From Psococerastis gibbosa (Eukaryota; Arthropoda; Insecta; Psocodea; Psocidae): 64,000 nt of DNA. The notes beneath the pieces were generated by a model that saw only the letters and a program-made list of their open reading frames with translations, searched no databases and was not told the origin of the DNA. The stretch covers positions 1,984,001 to 2,048,000 of the forward strand of contig OZ020485.1 in assembly GCA_963971405.1 (NCBI GenBank), written 5' to 3'. The translations under genes and the position numbers were made by a program. This document shows positions 1 through 9,349 of this stretch, piece by piece; position 1 is the first letter of the stretch; each line of letters opens with the position of its first letter.

Positions 1-321
1 TTTCAAAATTAAAGCTATTGCTAAAAAGGCTAAGAACTTCAATGCTCCAAGGGAGATTGAATATTTTGGCTCTCTTCAGCTCAGAAAGAGATATTTGAAA
101 GAGCTGAACGTTGAATCTATAATAAATTAGACGCATTTAAATTGAAATGTAAGGACAAGTATTATGCTGTTATTGTTCCCTCTTTTCCTAATATCGTAAT
201 ATAATGTACATAACTGCAGTGCAACAGTGAGGGAAAGCCAATGGGAGCTGCTCCTTTTGGGAGGGCCCCCGCAGAGAACTATGCCTGCATACAGGCCTCC
301 GAAGCCTAAATCCAGCCCTAG
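1..321 (+). pseudogene. hAT-superfamily transposase, C-terminal remnant and 3' terminus
   Basis: Translation from base 3 gives a frame containing TSMLQGRLNILALFSSERD, which resembles the C-terminal dimerisation (hATC) segment of hAT and ZMYM6-like transposases. A stop and a frameshift follow, after which a short frame reads LKELNVESIIN, the expected end of such proteins. Downstream, the bases around 307-321 (TAAATCCAGCCCTAG) look like the terminal inverted repeat of a hAT element, and a GC-rich stretch before it (240-305) resembles a subterminal region. The 5' part of the element lies outside the window. It is inactive because of the frame breaks. The family assignment rests on motif memory, without a database search. 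Confidence 0.5.
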
Positions 322-1085
322 CTGGTTCTACTGTTGAATTAAATAATTATGTTTTGCATCGTAATTAGGTGTATTTAATTTACTTCATGCACAACGGCTG
401 CGACTACTGCATTTCGGGATACATAAAAGAAACAATGCCGAAAAGCAATAATATTGATTCAATGGACTGAATTGAAAACAATAATGCAGCGGGCGGCATT
501 TGGAGAAATGTCTGCACCCTGCGGTTAGCTAAATGATAAAGCTAACTATTTTGGGAGTTAATGACCCGCGCGCGATTCCGTAATGCAATTTGAGAACAAT
601 GTATTATTTAGTTGGGCCCTTGTTCCCGATCAAGTATTGCCGCTGGCGACCAGTCACCAGGCCGATATTCCATCTCCAGGATTAATATTAAAGTAATGCG
701 CGCTGTACCTATAAAGGTGAAAGTTACCATTTTAAGTTATGGCAAATAATTCACACACAAAACTCAAAGGGTTTTAATTATAAATTGAAATATGTTTTAC
801 AGACATGTCTTCATCGATGCCTCTTCAGTTTGAGATGATGTAAGTCCTGGTTTAGTGCCAACAGTGCCCGGAGCATTTTAAGGAGGTTTCATCTACCAAT
901 TGAGGCGGTAACCAATGTCTGACTTCTGGAAACGTTCTTCAAAACTTGTCATTTGATAACTCCCTGAGCCTAAAACCACCCTCCGTGCAAAATGCTATGT
1001 ATGTAGGAGTATATCGATACGAAAATGGTAATTAACAATGTAATTAGTCTCAGGGCTAAATTACGATCGACGGACAGTCATTTGG
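322..1085. other. No gene seen; one diverged repeat pair
   Basis: I see no coding signal here. A stretch at about 880-970 (AGGAGGTTTC, GAGGCGGTAACCAATGT) is loosely repeated at about 1510-1580 (AGGGAGATACC, GAGACGGCGACCAATGT), in the same orientation, so both are probably old copies of one interspersed repeat. Confidence 0.4.
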
Positions 1086-1094
1086 CCAAATATT

Positions 1095-1207
1095 TTTTGT
1101 GTCCTGGGCCCGCAAAACGCGTAAATCTGGTGAAATCTCGGTATCGAAAATTTCTGCCATGACAAAGCTTTCCTTATATTAACGTATAAATAGGAAAGCA
1201 GCAATAC
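1095..1207 (-). repeat. Repeat family R, partial copy (proximal end)
   Basis: On the minus strand this matches the proximal end of family R: a GGAAAGC hairpin end, then GCTTTGTCATGGCAG, a CGAGATTTCACC block, a GTTTTGCGGGCCCAGG block. The same order occurs at 36830-36900 and 54170-54270. Only about 110 bp is present, and the rest of the repeat is missing. Confidence 0.6.
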
Positions 1208-1985
1208 AGTGTATATGTATGTGGGAGGAAATAGTGAGTTTTGCTGGTGCTGTAGTAGAACATGTTTGGAGGGAATGGAGGCAGTGCTGGGTCAGCTGAC
1301 AAGTGGGGGGGGGGGGGTGCCCGGGGAATTGCCGCTGTTATTCTTCTCATCTAGTTTGTGACGTCTTGTTATCGGTTTTATACACTTGTATCATACACTT
1401 GCTTCCTCTTTCACAATCAACCCTTCTGTACTTGTAATTTTATCATGAGGCGGTGCTTTGTAAAAATTAAAATACAATAATACACCACAAACATTCTTCT
1501 CCTATTTTCCGCTATTTTAGGGAGATACCTATTGAGACGGCGACCAATGTTCGACTTCCTGAAAATTTTGTTCCATGTGCGGCTGACCAAAAATTTGAAA
1601 AATTCATATCTCACTTAACATTGGTCGTAGAGGGGTAAGATAACATTTGACTGAAGGCCCTTAGTTGTATCTACGATAATATTAATTATCACTTTTTACG
1701 ACAAATCAACGATTTCATGATGGCGATCACTCGATCAGCCTAAGTGAAAATGATCTGACACGTGCATCCTAGGTTCAGCCGTCCACAATGCGCTGTAAAA
1801 GGAGGAACCAGACTGTCCTGTATCAACAGAACAGTTCCAAGATACATTAAACCTACCGAATAATGTCCAGAAAGGGCTTGTTTACTAAACTTAGTTGAGA
1901 CTGTCAGGTTTTTTTGGTGGGTAGCCTACTACTACTGCACTCCACAATTACTGTTTACTTTTAGTGATATTGTATTATTATTAGG
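1208..1985. other. No gene seen
   Basis: This AT-rich stretch contains a 13-base poly-G run at about 1305-1317. Short frames such as the one at 1417-1614 on the minus strand have no recognisable domain. Confidence 0.4.
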
Positions 1986-2275
1986 GCTCTATATTAGACA
2001 GGTATTGTCATCCGCCATGTTGTATCCATTATAAGTCTGGTGTATAAGCCAAGCATTGGGTGTTTACCTATTTATTTTTAGACATTTATCGTTGTTTATT
2101 TATTATTATTTAAAAAACGTGCTACTAATTAGGGAAGTGGTTAATAAAAAAAATACTAAGACGTGTATTCGTTTTTTTTTCAATATTTTTCAATCTTTTC
2201 TTTTCTTACAATACTTACCATATAGGAAATATGGGATACAACATGGCGGATGACAATACCCGGGTATATAGTGCC
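1986..2275. mobile_element. MITE with 27-bp perfect inner inverted repeat
   Basis: Bases 2001-2027 and 2234-2260 are perfect reverse complements (GGTATTGTCATCCGCCATG and onward). The outer bases also pair imperfectly (CTATAT near 1990 with ATATAG near 2270). The roughly 200-bp interior is AT-rich and has no credible gene. Length and structure are those of a non-autonomous DNA transposon. No clear target-site duplication could be fixed, so the superfamily is unknown. Confidence 0.6.
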
Positions 2276-2377
2276 TTAATTATTATACCTATTCTTGGTT
2301 GTTTACCAACAAAATCCAAATTTGATTTTATGGTCGGATTCTTTTAGGGAGATTTATAATATTATTGGCTATAGAAA

Positions 2378-3262
2378 TTAACCCGATTCTTCGGTGTACA
2401 TCGATAGTCTATATTTATTCAATCTACAGTATCCTGACGTAGTGAGTAATATTTCAATTAGTTTACGTCCCACTCACTATGATATTTGTAGGAAATAGAA
2501 TACAATAGATTTTATTTTATTTTTTTAGTCGACTACATAGCGTTTTAAAAATAAGCGGGGTCGGTGATTGTGCGAAATATCGTCTAGTATACTTTAATAG
2601 AGCAGTATGTTATCATTTATAAGGAAAAGAGAAACCACCACCTTTTATGAATCTCCCTACACCTGATCGGCCAGACCCGAAAGGGATTTTATGTTTGAAA
2701 AGGTTGCCTCCCTGTAATCATGTTGTAATGTTGTTTCAAGACTGAGTTAAATTTACAACAATTATTATCTACTAGGAATTCCCCACCAGCCAGTATTTTT
2801 AGTTTTTGAATATTCTACCAGATGGCAACTCAATCCTCTCTGCAACATACTCGTAGGTATGCACGCAACAAGAAAATAGTCTTACTCTGATATTTTAATC
2901 ACTCCTCAACATCTCTGGAAATTATGGTTAGAACGTTTAAATTCGAGGGAGGTATTCAGTTGTGCATTAAACCTAACTTGACAACACAACACAACACGTG
3001 ATAAAAGTAGCAACCCAGCTCCGCAGTATTCAAGTATCTGCACTAGAACATATTTCGCACAATGGCCGACCTCTCTTTCGCCCTTTTTAGACGCTATGTA
3101 ATGTAGACGACTGTGACATTAATTTAAAAAGAGTCTATTCTATTCCCTAAAAATATCCCAGTGAATGGGACAAACGCACACTAAGTAGAATGTCACTCAC
3201 TAAATCAGGATAGACAGAATAAATATAGACTAATTATGAACATCAAAGAATAGGCTCATTGC
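2378..3262. mobile_element. Foldback-type element with about 215-bp imperfect terminal inverted repeats
   Basis: The left arm, about 2378-2592, is the imperfect reverse complement of 3040-3262. Shared blocks in order are AGTCTATATTTATTC, ATCCTGA, TAGTGAGT, GATATTT, GGAATAGAAT, GACTACATAGCG and TTGTGCGAAATAT. The 450-bp interior shows no coding. I estimate the arms at roughly three quarters identical, so the copy is old. The next palindromic MITE begins only about 20 bp further on. Confidence 0.6.
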
Positions 3263-3284
3263 TTTAGGCGGCCATTCCACCGGC

Positions 3285-3518
3285 GAATTTAATTGAAAAA
3301 TTGACTTTGTCATTGACGTTTGTTTTGTTTTAAGGAGACTATTATGTAGATACTTAACTTATCTATTATAAATTAAGTTATGATATGGTAGCAGACATCA
3401 TTAATAAGTCTCTACCATATTATAACTTAATTTATAATAGATAAGTTAAGCATCTACATAATAGCCTCCTTAAAACAAAACAAATGTCAATGACAAAGTC
3501 AATTTTTCAAGTAAATTC
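3285..3518. mobile_element. Palindromic MITE with arms of about 105 bp
   Basis: Almost the whole element is an inverted repeat around a centre near 3395-3410. Matching blocks are GACTTTGTCATTGAC with GTCAATGACAAAGTC, TTTGTTTTGTTTTAAGGAG with its complement, and TAACTTATCTATTATAAATT with its complement. There is no coding. The arms are nearly identical, so this copy is much younger than the foldback element beside it. Confidence 0.65.
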
Positions 3519-3809
3519 CATAGAATAAATATTTACTATAGAATGCTGTCGGTATAGGGCCGTCTGTGACTCGAACCTTGTAAATCACAGAATCCAAGTC
3601 ACAAAATATTTGGGCCCACAGTTCCCACTTCGGCCAACAGGGGGCTCAGAAAAATATTAAAAAAACATTCATGAGTGCGATCCAACGTTCTATAAAACTT
3701 AGCCCACGATTGATGGTTGCCTATACTTTCAAATTTTGAAATGTCAACATTCGTTTTCACAACCAACACAACTTTCTAGATAGAAGATAAATAATACAAT
3801 ATTTGATTA

Positions 3810-3915
3810 GGTGCTTATTCCACCTACGACATTTTTAGACTGTCTTTAATGTCTGCTACCACGTCAATAGGTACCACATTTACTATTGACTATTGACGTA
3901 GGTGGAATAAGCGCC
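3810..3915. mobile_element. Short MITE, about 106 bp, 19-bp terminal inverted repeats
   Basis: GGTGCTTATTCCACCTACG at 3810-3828 pairs with CGTAGGTGGAATAAGCGCC at 3897-3915 with one mismatch. The interior holds a second, shorter inverted pair (CGTCAATAG and CTATTGACG). TCTGCTACCA in the interior also occurs, inverted, in the loop of the previous MITE (near 3390), which hints that the two are related. Confidence 0.55.
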
Positions 3916-3934
3916 TTACTTTTTTAATATCAAT

Positions 3935-4029
3935 ATGGTCAATTGTGCTGTTATGGGGTGTGGGTCAAACACTGGGGGTAAACCTTCCCACCTGCAGTGT
4001 AAATTAACGAATCAAGTAAGATTTAAAAG
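3935..4029 (+). pseudogene. Possible THAP-type zinc-finger first exon (left arm of an inverted pair)
   Basis: The frame opens with ATG at 3935 and reads MVNCAVMGCGSNTGGKPSHL before running to a splice-donor-like AAAAG/GTTAGT at 4029/4030. A start methionine followed by a C-x4-C pair is how many THAP domains (C2CH zinc fingers) begin. THAP domains occur in host regulators and in P-element-type transposases. The same exon recurs inverted at 6129-6224. No downstream THAP exon with the C-x2-H pair was found, so identity is tentative. Confidence 0.35.
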
Positions 4030-4153
4030 GTTAGTTTTCCATTTTCATTTTTTTACATGTACCGTATGCAATTACAATAATAATTAATAAGTAAAAAAAA
4101 TTATATTTAAGGCTATCCACGATATTATATATTATTCTTATTATTATTATTAA

Positions 4154-5310
4154 CAACTATGTTCTGTACCACAAGGCTCAATCTTAGGCCCATTATTATT
4201 TATTTTATACACTAATCAACTATGCAACTTGCGGCTACATGGTACTTTGACTAGCTTCGCTGATGACACGGCACTCTGCTACTCTGCAAGAGACTGGAAT
4301 GAGATACAAAAGTTTATGACTGAGGATTTACAACATCTTAACACTTGGTTCCAAATCCATGGCCTTACAATTAATGTTAGTAAAACCTGTTTTCTGCCAT
4401 ACAATCTAAGAACAGGAAGTATAGATGAGCCCCTCGAAGTGAGATGCCATGCGTATAATTGCGACTTACAAAATCCAAATTGTCAATGCCCAGCTATCAC
4501 TAAAGCACAAACGACGAAATACCTTGGCGTCCACTTCGACAGTGATATGAAATGGAGCAGCCACTTAAAATCGATAAACGGAAAATGTCGAAATTTTTTA
4601 AGACAACTTTTTTACCTCCGCACGGTCTGCCCTCAAAAAATTTTAATCCAACTATACCACTCACTTTGTGAATCTCGGTTAGCGTATGGTATCCAAGTAT
4701 GGGGTGGGACCTTAGTTACAAATTTAAATTCACTTGTAGTTACCCAAAAATACCTTATTAGAACAATAGCCAAAAAACCTAGAACTTGGCCATCATTCCC
4801 TCTCTTTGCGTCTCTCGGTTTATTCCCGCTGCGGCACTTGTTCTTATACAAGACATTGCGAATTTTTTACTCTATCAGTGGGGACATGGTACAGAGACCC
4901 AGACCAGCAAATACTAGAAGAATTGAGCACCTTGTAGTACCAAGGGCATACATAGCAAATTTTACCAAATCCTACCAATATATAGCACCAAAATTATTTA
5001 ACTTACTTAATATTTGTCCTGGGTCGCTGTCAATAAATAAATTTTCCAAATTCGTCCGGGAATGGCTGATGAGACGGGAAGAGGTGGAATCTTTATTTGA
5101 AATAGTGGACTAGACTGTTATGTGTTTACGAGAGATCTGTTATTAATATGTAAGTGTAGTTTAATAAGTTAAATTAAGTCTAATTGATTTTTTTTCTTTT
5201 TTCTTTAGTTTTAGAGTAGGGTAAATTGTTATAGGTCTTCATGTGGGGCTTTACAATTATTGTATTTAAATTGTTCTATATATCATTCATTCATTCATTC
5301 ATTATTATTA
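4154..5310 (+). pseudogene. Non-LTR retrotransposon (Jockey/CR1-like), 5'-truncated RT fragment with 3' tail
   Basis: An open frame runs from 4154 to the stop at 5113. It begins in reverse transcriptase with SVPQGSILGPLLF, then FADDTALCYS, the metal-binding FADD motif of the palm, followed by the thumb and C-terminal region (KYLGVHFDSDMKW, YGIQVWGG). There is no RNase H. A roughly 170-bp AT-rich 3' UTR follows and ends in four CATT units at 5283-5303, a typical tail of simple repeats. The fragment is truncated at its 5' end inside the RT, as is usual for target-primed reverse transcription. It sits between the two arms of the possible THAP inverted repeat and so inserted into it. Confidence 0.85.
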
Positions 5311-5784
5311 TATTAGATTAATTCAATCAAATCAAATTTTAATATATCCCAATGCAGTATACAGTTATACAATAAAACCTTTCCCTATGGGCTAGGCCCG
5401 TTGGTGGGGTGGGTGGATATAGACTACAGTATATTTTCTAATATAATTTTAATAATCCCGCAATGGCATTCGTCACATTGCATTTGTGAGTGACGTGTGT
5501 GTGTGTGTTTTGTGTTCAGCATGTGGGTTTGTGGTGTATTAATGTGTACTTGTTACTTTTTGTTTATTATTATGCAATTTCTACCTGTATGTCAGTAAGC
5601 CACCTTTTTACAATTTTCCTAAAAGTGTGGTATAGTTTGTTTGGTTTTTCATGTTTAATGGAAGTTTGTTGTAGTACTTTTTGCCTCTATAGGATAATAG
5701 ATATTGCCCTAATAAGACAATAAGCATATTTGAAATTTAAGACTAAATTATGCCTACATACCTCTTAAGTAAAGTAAATTCGTG
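5311..5784. other. No gene seen
   Basis: AT-rich sequence with a short TG repeat near 5495-5510. No domain or RNA structure was recognised. Confidence 0.4.
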
Positions 5785-6035
5785 TCGGGGTGGTACTACC
5801 CGTGGTACAGGAGTTTTCAGGTTGCATCAACAGCCTCCTGTTTAACCTATCGACAGTCAGGGAAGACTGCCGGGACCGCCGGCTTTACATGCCCTCCGAA
5901 GCATGGTAGTCAGAAGATAAATAATTGTACCACTAGAAAATTTTGGCATTCGGGTGGGACTCGAACCAGTCACCTTCTGGATGATAGTCCGAGTCGTTAC
6001 CTCTACGCCATTCTGACTACACTACATACCTCTTG
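5785..6035 (-). mobile_element. tRNA-derived SINE
   Basis: On the minus strand there is an A-box-like TGGCGTAGAGG near 6010 and a B-box GGTTCGAGTCC near 5955-5965, spaced as in an internal RNA polymerase III promoter. The body then carries CTTCGGAGGGCATGTAAAGC and a GTCCCGGCAGTC block, a tRNA-unrelated region of a type I know to be common in arthropod SINEs. Coordinates are approximate because I could not fix a target duplication or tail. Confidence 0.6.
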
Positions 6036-6128
6036 ATCAATATAATATGATGAAAGCCGGCAAGAAAGCATATCTTCTCTTTGTAATTGCATACGGAACA
6101 TGTATAAAAATGAAAATGGAAAACTTAC

Positions 6129-6224
6129 CTTTTTAATCTTACTTGATTCTTCAATTCTCATTGTAAGTAGGAAGGTTTACCCCCAGTTTTTGACCCACAT
6201 CTCCTCAACAGCACAATTGACCAT
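6129..6224 (-). pseudogene. Inverted second copy of the possible THAP-type first exon
   Basis: This is the inverted partner of the exon at 3935-4029. Homology extends from about 6240 down to 6085 and matches 3930-4080. The ATG is at 6224 and begins MVNCAV, but insertions shift the frame to a stop soon after. The exon end is followed by a perfect donor, AAAAG/GTAAGT (6129/6128). The two arms enclose about 2 kb that holds the RT fragment and the SINE. Confidence 0.35.
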
Positions 6225-6264
6225 ATCGATATTAAACTCATATTCGTTTAGACAGGTTAGCACC

Positions 6265-6690
6265 AGCTATCTGCCACTGAGAGAAATAATGGGATGTTTT
6301 CAAGTATCGGACACCCATTTTTCGGTCCGATAACGAAATTTCGAAAACTTATCGTAGATTACTACACATAAGATATCGGACCACTTCTCCGATAACACAA
6401 AATCTCCGTTGCGTTTTCGTTGAGCTGTTACTCCGATAAAAATTACACGATAAGTTATCGGAATGCAAATTCTTCCCCCATAAGTTAACGGAGTGACCTC
6501 CGATGTCTTATCGAACTTGTAATGCCTCTATAAGATATCGTTGCTTGGTCGACGATACTTTAAAGGAGCTCTGGCACATCGATAATTAAACGTCTAAAAA
6601 ATGTACGATAAGATATATGATGACCTAGCTGAGACGAAAACTTATCGGATTCACTGGATATGGTCCGAAAAGTTATACGTAGCGCGTGTT
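6265..6690. repeat. Cluster of TTATCGGA/TCCGATAA octamers
   Basis: In about 420 bp there are a dozen or so copies or near-copies of TTATCGGA in both orientations, for example GTCCGATAAC near 6325, CTCCGATAAC near 6385, AAGTTATCGG near 6455, CTTATCGGA near 6640. It looks like the subterminal repeat region of a DNA transposon or a block of protein-binding sites. There is no gene here. I could not identify terminal inverted repeats. Confidence 0.45.
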
Positions 6691-6923
6691 TTTCGCGCTA
6701 AAATTTAAAATCATATTGCTTTAATACGACATCTATATTCGTAAATATGGAACGAAAGTAAAAAATTATATATTACATAAAAAACTACTTTGCTTTACTA
6801 TTGTAACGAAAAATTAACCAATTCCCCTGGGGAGGGGGGGGGGGGGTTATAATGATATTACGACTTTGGAAAATAAAATGCAAATACATATTTGTATATG
6901 TGCGGTATAGACGGATGCATCTG
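6691..6923. other. No gene seen; poly-G run
   Basis: AT-rich sequence with a GGGGAGG(G)n tract at about 6829-6846. The copia protease frame breaks off immediately to the right, so the copia element's internal deletion or truncation point lies near 6930. Confidence 0.4.
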
Positions 6924-7772
6924 TTAGCGCCCCGAAAAGTGAGAGCTTGCTCCGGAATCAAAAGACCACGAAGCACGACGGCCTGTGTCAGTATTGAAAG
7001 CCACAAGAAAATCCGTGCCATCCTTTCTTCCACAATTTTGACGGATATGGCCGTAAGACTTGCAGCCATGGCATTGAGGACCTTTTCCTACCGATTTCGA
7101 AGCAGAATTTTTCTTGTCGACATTGAAATTTGGCTTTGGCTTCTTCTTGACTTCGTCCCACATCCTACCATGCGTGGCCAACGCAGAAGCAGCAGGATCC
7201 GTCATTTCAGAGCGACGAACTGATTCCGACAGCAGTTTAGACTTAATAACATTCATCTGAAGTTTTTGCGTAGAGGAATTCTCCAAAGCAATGACAAGCG
7301 GGTCAAAGGACTCAGGTAAACCACTGAGAAGTAACACACACAGCAATTCCTCATCAATGGGATTGCCAACATCATTAAGTTCTTGTGAGATAGCAGTGAA
7401 TCTAGTTACATAATCATCCATACTTGCTGAAACCTGTAAATTAACAGATAACAACTTGCGGAGCAACATAATCCGACGCTGTAGTGAGGATCCTGCGTAA
7501 GTGGATTTTAGGACATCCCATGCTTCTTTAGCTGTACCGCAATTCCTAATTAGAGGATATATACACGTATTGCATGTAAGTGCAATCTTTGCTAAAGCCT
7601 TTTGATCTTTAATTGTATCCTTGGCACTATATGCATTGGTTGTGGAATCCATCGCATAGCTAGTTACCGCCTCAAATAGATCTTCATGGATGAGAAGCAT
7701 TTTCATCCCAAATGCCCAAACGCCATAATTTTCACCCAGTAACTTCTCCACCTGAAAAACCTGCGTTGCCAT
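6924..7772 (-). pseudogene. Ty1/copia retrotransposon Gag with truncated protease
   Basis: The minus-strand frame from the ATG at 7772 (MATQVFQVEKL) encodes a copia-type Gag. An N-terminal UBN2-type capsid-like region spans about residues 10-150, and a basic linker leads to a CCHC zinc knuckle, CHGCKSYGHIRQNC, near residues 234-247. The frame then enters the aspartic protease with FDSGASSHF, where D-S-G is the active site. Homology ends a few residues later at about 6935, so the rest of protease, integrase, RT and RNase H are absent. A start nine codons upstream (7799) is open but lacks conservation. The Gag frame has no stops, so the truncation is fairly recent or was present when the copy inserted. 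Confidence 0.88.
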
Positions 7773-7942
7773 TTTAACAAAGACAATGTTAAAAAACAAG
7801 GCAAATATAACAAGACTTCACGGTTTAGATTCCTAACCAAAACAGGTCACAGATCACAGTCAAGGTACACATACCACAGTTTTCCCATGTCAATCTTCAA
7901 TCTTCATGATTAACCAACCTGAAGAACGGTCCATAAGCTATT

Positions 7943-7957
7943 CCTGGGCCCATAACC
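7943..7957 (-). promoter_or_regulatory. Primer-binding site of the copia element
   Basis: The minus strand reads GGTTATGGGCCCAGG, the copia-type site that pairs with an internal fragment of initiator tRNA-Met. It lies three bases inside the presumed LTR end and about 170 bp before the Gag start, as expected. Confidence 0.65.
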
Positions 7958-7960
7958 TAT

Positions 7961-8102
7961 TGGACAGGTGGTATTAAGTAAGTAAATTCAACACATAGGT
8001 CCCGAGAAGACAAAAAACGTTGTAATGAACAAAGCACAACAAAGCATTATAAAATGGCAGGCGCGGCCAACGACATGGCGGCTAAAACAGTAATTACCAA
8101 CA
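7961..8102 (-). mobile_element. 5' LTR of the copia element
   Basis: Read on the minus strand, this segment starts TGTTGGTAATTAC (from 8102) and ends CCTGTCCA (7961), giving TG...CA termini, and the primer-binding site follows directly. A TATA-like TTTATAATG lies in the middle. At 142 bp it is short for the family. No 3' LTR is present because the element is truncated near 6930. Confidence 0.5.
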
Positions 8103-8311
8103 TTTACGGAAATAAGCAGTCGAGGTTTTTTCAATTAATTAGGTACCTGCGACCAATAGACTAACTAGCTTAGTGGAGTGCCGTAAGCTTTATACCTCGG
8201 AATCCAGGGACAGTCCATGAATATTTATGAAAACTTTTAAAATGGCTTCTTAATAGTATATAGAAAAATGTTAAAAAACAAAAGTTTTTGCCCGCTCTCA
8301 ATTGTTAACTA

Positions 8312-8811
8312 CAGGGTGTGGCAGCATAACTTCCTTTTTTGTAATGCGCGCCATTCGGTCGGTTGATATCGTAACGGAGTGTAAGTGGTCTCGTTCGAAA
8401 GATGGGACTATACACTTTTGTCTTAGGCCTACATAGTTTCGAAGATCAAAATATTTGGATCGCGTCCCCCAATCACGATACATTGAGTATTAGTGGAGCG
8501 CCGTAAGTCAAAAAATGGTAATGCCTCGAAATTCAGGGCCAGTCAATGAATATTTATAAAAACTTTGAAAATGTGTTTAGGCACTGAATTCAGAGGTATT
8601 ACCATTTTTTTGTCTTACGCCCCTCCACTAATACTCAATGTATCGTGATTGGGGGACGTCATCTAAATGTTTTGATCTTCGAAACTATATACCTACGTAA
8701 GACAAAACTTTACAGTCCCGCCTCTCGAACGAGACCACTAACTCTCCGTTACGACATCAACCGACCGAATGGCACGCATTACAAAAAAGGAAGTTATGCT
8801 GCCCCACCCTG
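8312..8811. mobile_element. Tc1/mariner-type MITE with about 175-bp inverted repeats
   Basis: The element starts CAGGGTGTGGCAGCATAACT at 8312 and ends with the complement at 8811 (CCACCCTG). It is flanked by TA at 8310-8311 and 8812-8813, the Tc1/mariner target duplication. The arms reach to about 8489 and 8632. The same terminal sequence borders the transposase remnant at 19794-20600, which identifies the family. There is no transposase in this copy. Its centre is occupied by a second TTAGTGGAG MITE. Confidence 0.75.
8490..8631. mobile_element. Inner MITE (TTAGTGGAG termini), second copy of the outer family
   Basis: This 142-bp palindromic element begins TTAGTGGAGCGCCGTAAG and ends CTTACGCCCCTCCACTAA. 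It is flanked by TA on both sides (8488-8489 and 8632-8633). The flanks CATTGAGTA and TACTCAATG are themselves complementary, so the insertion is at the exact centre of the enclosing element. It shares termini and blocks (ATGAATATTTATAAAAACTT) with the outer MITE. Confidence 0.7.
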
Positions 8812-8962
8812 TAGTTAAAAGTTGAGAGCGGGCAAAAAATTTATTGAACATTTTTCTATATATACTATTAACAACACATTTTCAACGATTTTATAAATAT
8901 TCATGTACTGTCCCTGGATTCCGAGGTTTTACTATTTTTTTGTCCAATTGCACTCCACTAAA

Positions 8963-9170
8963 CCGAAATTAGAGAGAGGATATAGAAAAACTGGGCTTGG
9001 CGGGATTCGAGTCCACAATCTAGGCCCTTGGGCTTATGGTCCAGCGGTTAGGCGTAGATCGTGGGTTCGAATCCCGCCAAGCCCAGTTTTTCTATATCCT
9101 CTACTTTCGGTTATTACGTGGAGGTTACCTCTTGAACCAAAGTTAATTTAATGTCAGTGTTATATTATAC
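8963..9170 (+). mobile_element. tRNA-like SINE within a hairpin
   Basis: An A-box-like TGGTCCAGCGGTT (9037-9049) and a perfect B-box GGTTCGAATCC (9063-9073) lie about 28 bases apart, closer than in a functional tRNA gene, so part of the anticodon arm is missing. The B-box half is duplicated in inverted form upstream: 8963-9016 is complementary to 9060-9110, including CTGGGCTTGGCGGGATTCGA. The 3' part (TCTATATCCTCTACTTTCGG, GAGGTTACC, AATGTCAGTGTT, ACTGCAATAT) recurs at 39346-39470, so this is an interspersed family rather than a tRNA gene. Confidence 0.55.
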
Positions 9171-9309
9171 TGCAATATAATGTGTAAAACCACTAGACGA
9201 ACTGTCATTATACGTATACTATCATTCAAAGCTATAACAGTTTTTACCAACTGTAAACTAGCAATGAACGTTCCCAGCGATGGCGCCACCTTCACAGGTG
9301 CCGCTTAAA

Positions 9310-9349
9310 ACGCAGCCTATTTATACTCTCGTATAGGCTAATGAAAGCT
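9310..9349 (+). repeat. Repeat family R, left part, split by the LTR element
   Basis: TATACTCTCGTATAGGCTAATGAAAGCT resembles the hairpin proximal end of family R, which normally continues AGCTTTGTGATGGTCG. That continuation is found at 17506, directly after the LTR element, so the element inserted into this copy and duplicated AGCT. Confidence 0.5.

Larger units (their letters stand above)
8170..8961. mobile_element. Outer MITE (TTAGTGGAG termini) of a nested palindrome
   Basis: TTAGTGGAGTGCCGTAAG at 8170 pairs with the complement ending CACTCCACTAA at 8961. The arms (8170-8309 and 8814-8961) match imperfectly over about 140 bp, including CAGGGACAGT, ATGAATATTTAT and GCCCGCTCTCAA. At its centre, between GTTAAC and GTTAAAAG, the element is split by another transposon at a TA dinucleotide. 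No target duplication for the outer element could be identified. Confidence 0.7.

Noticed and set aside
9035-9078. A functional tRNA gene
   Set aside because: A and B boxes are too close, no cloverleaf with acceptor stem can be drawn, and the 3' part recurs as a dispersed repeat.
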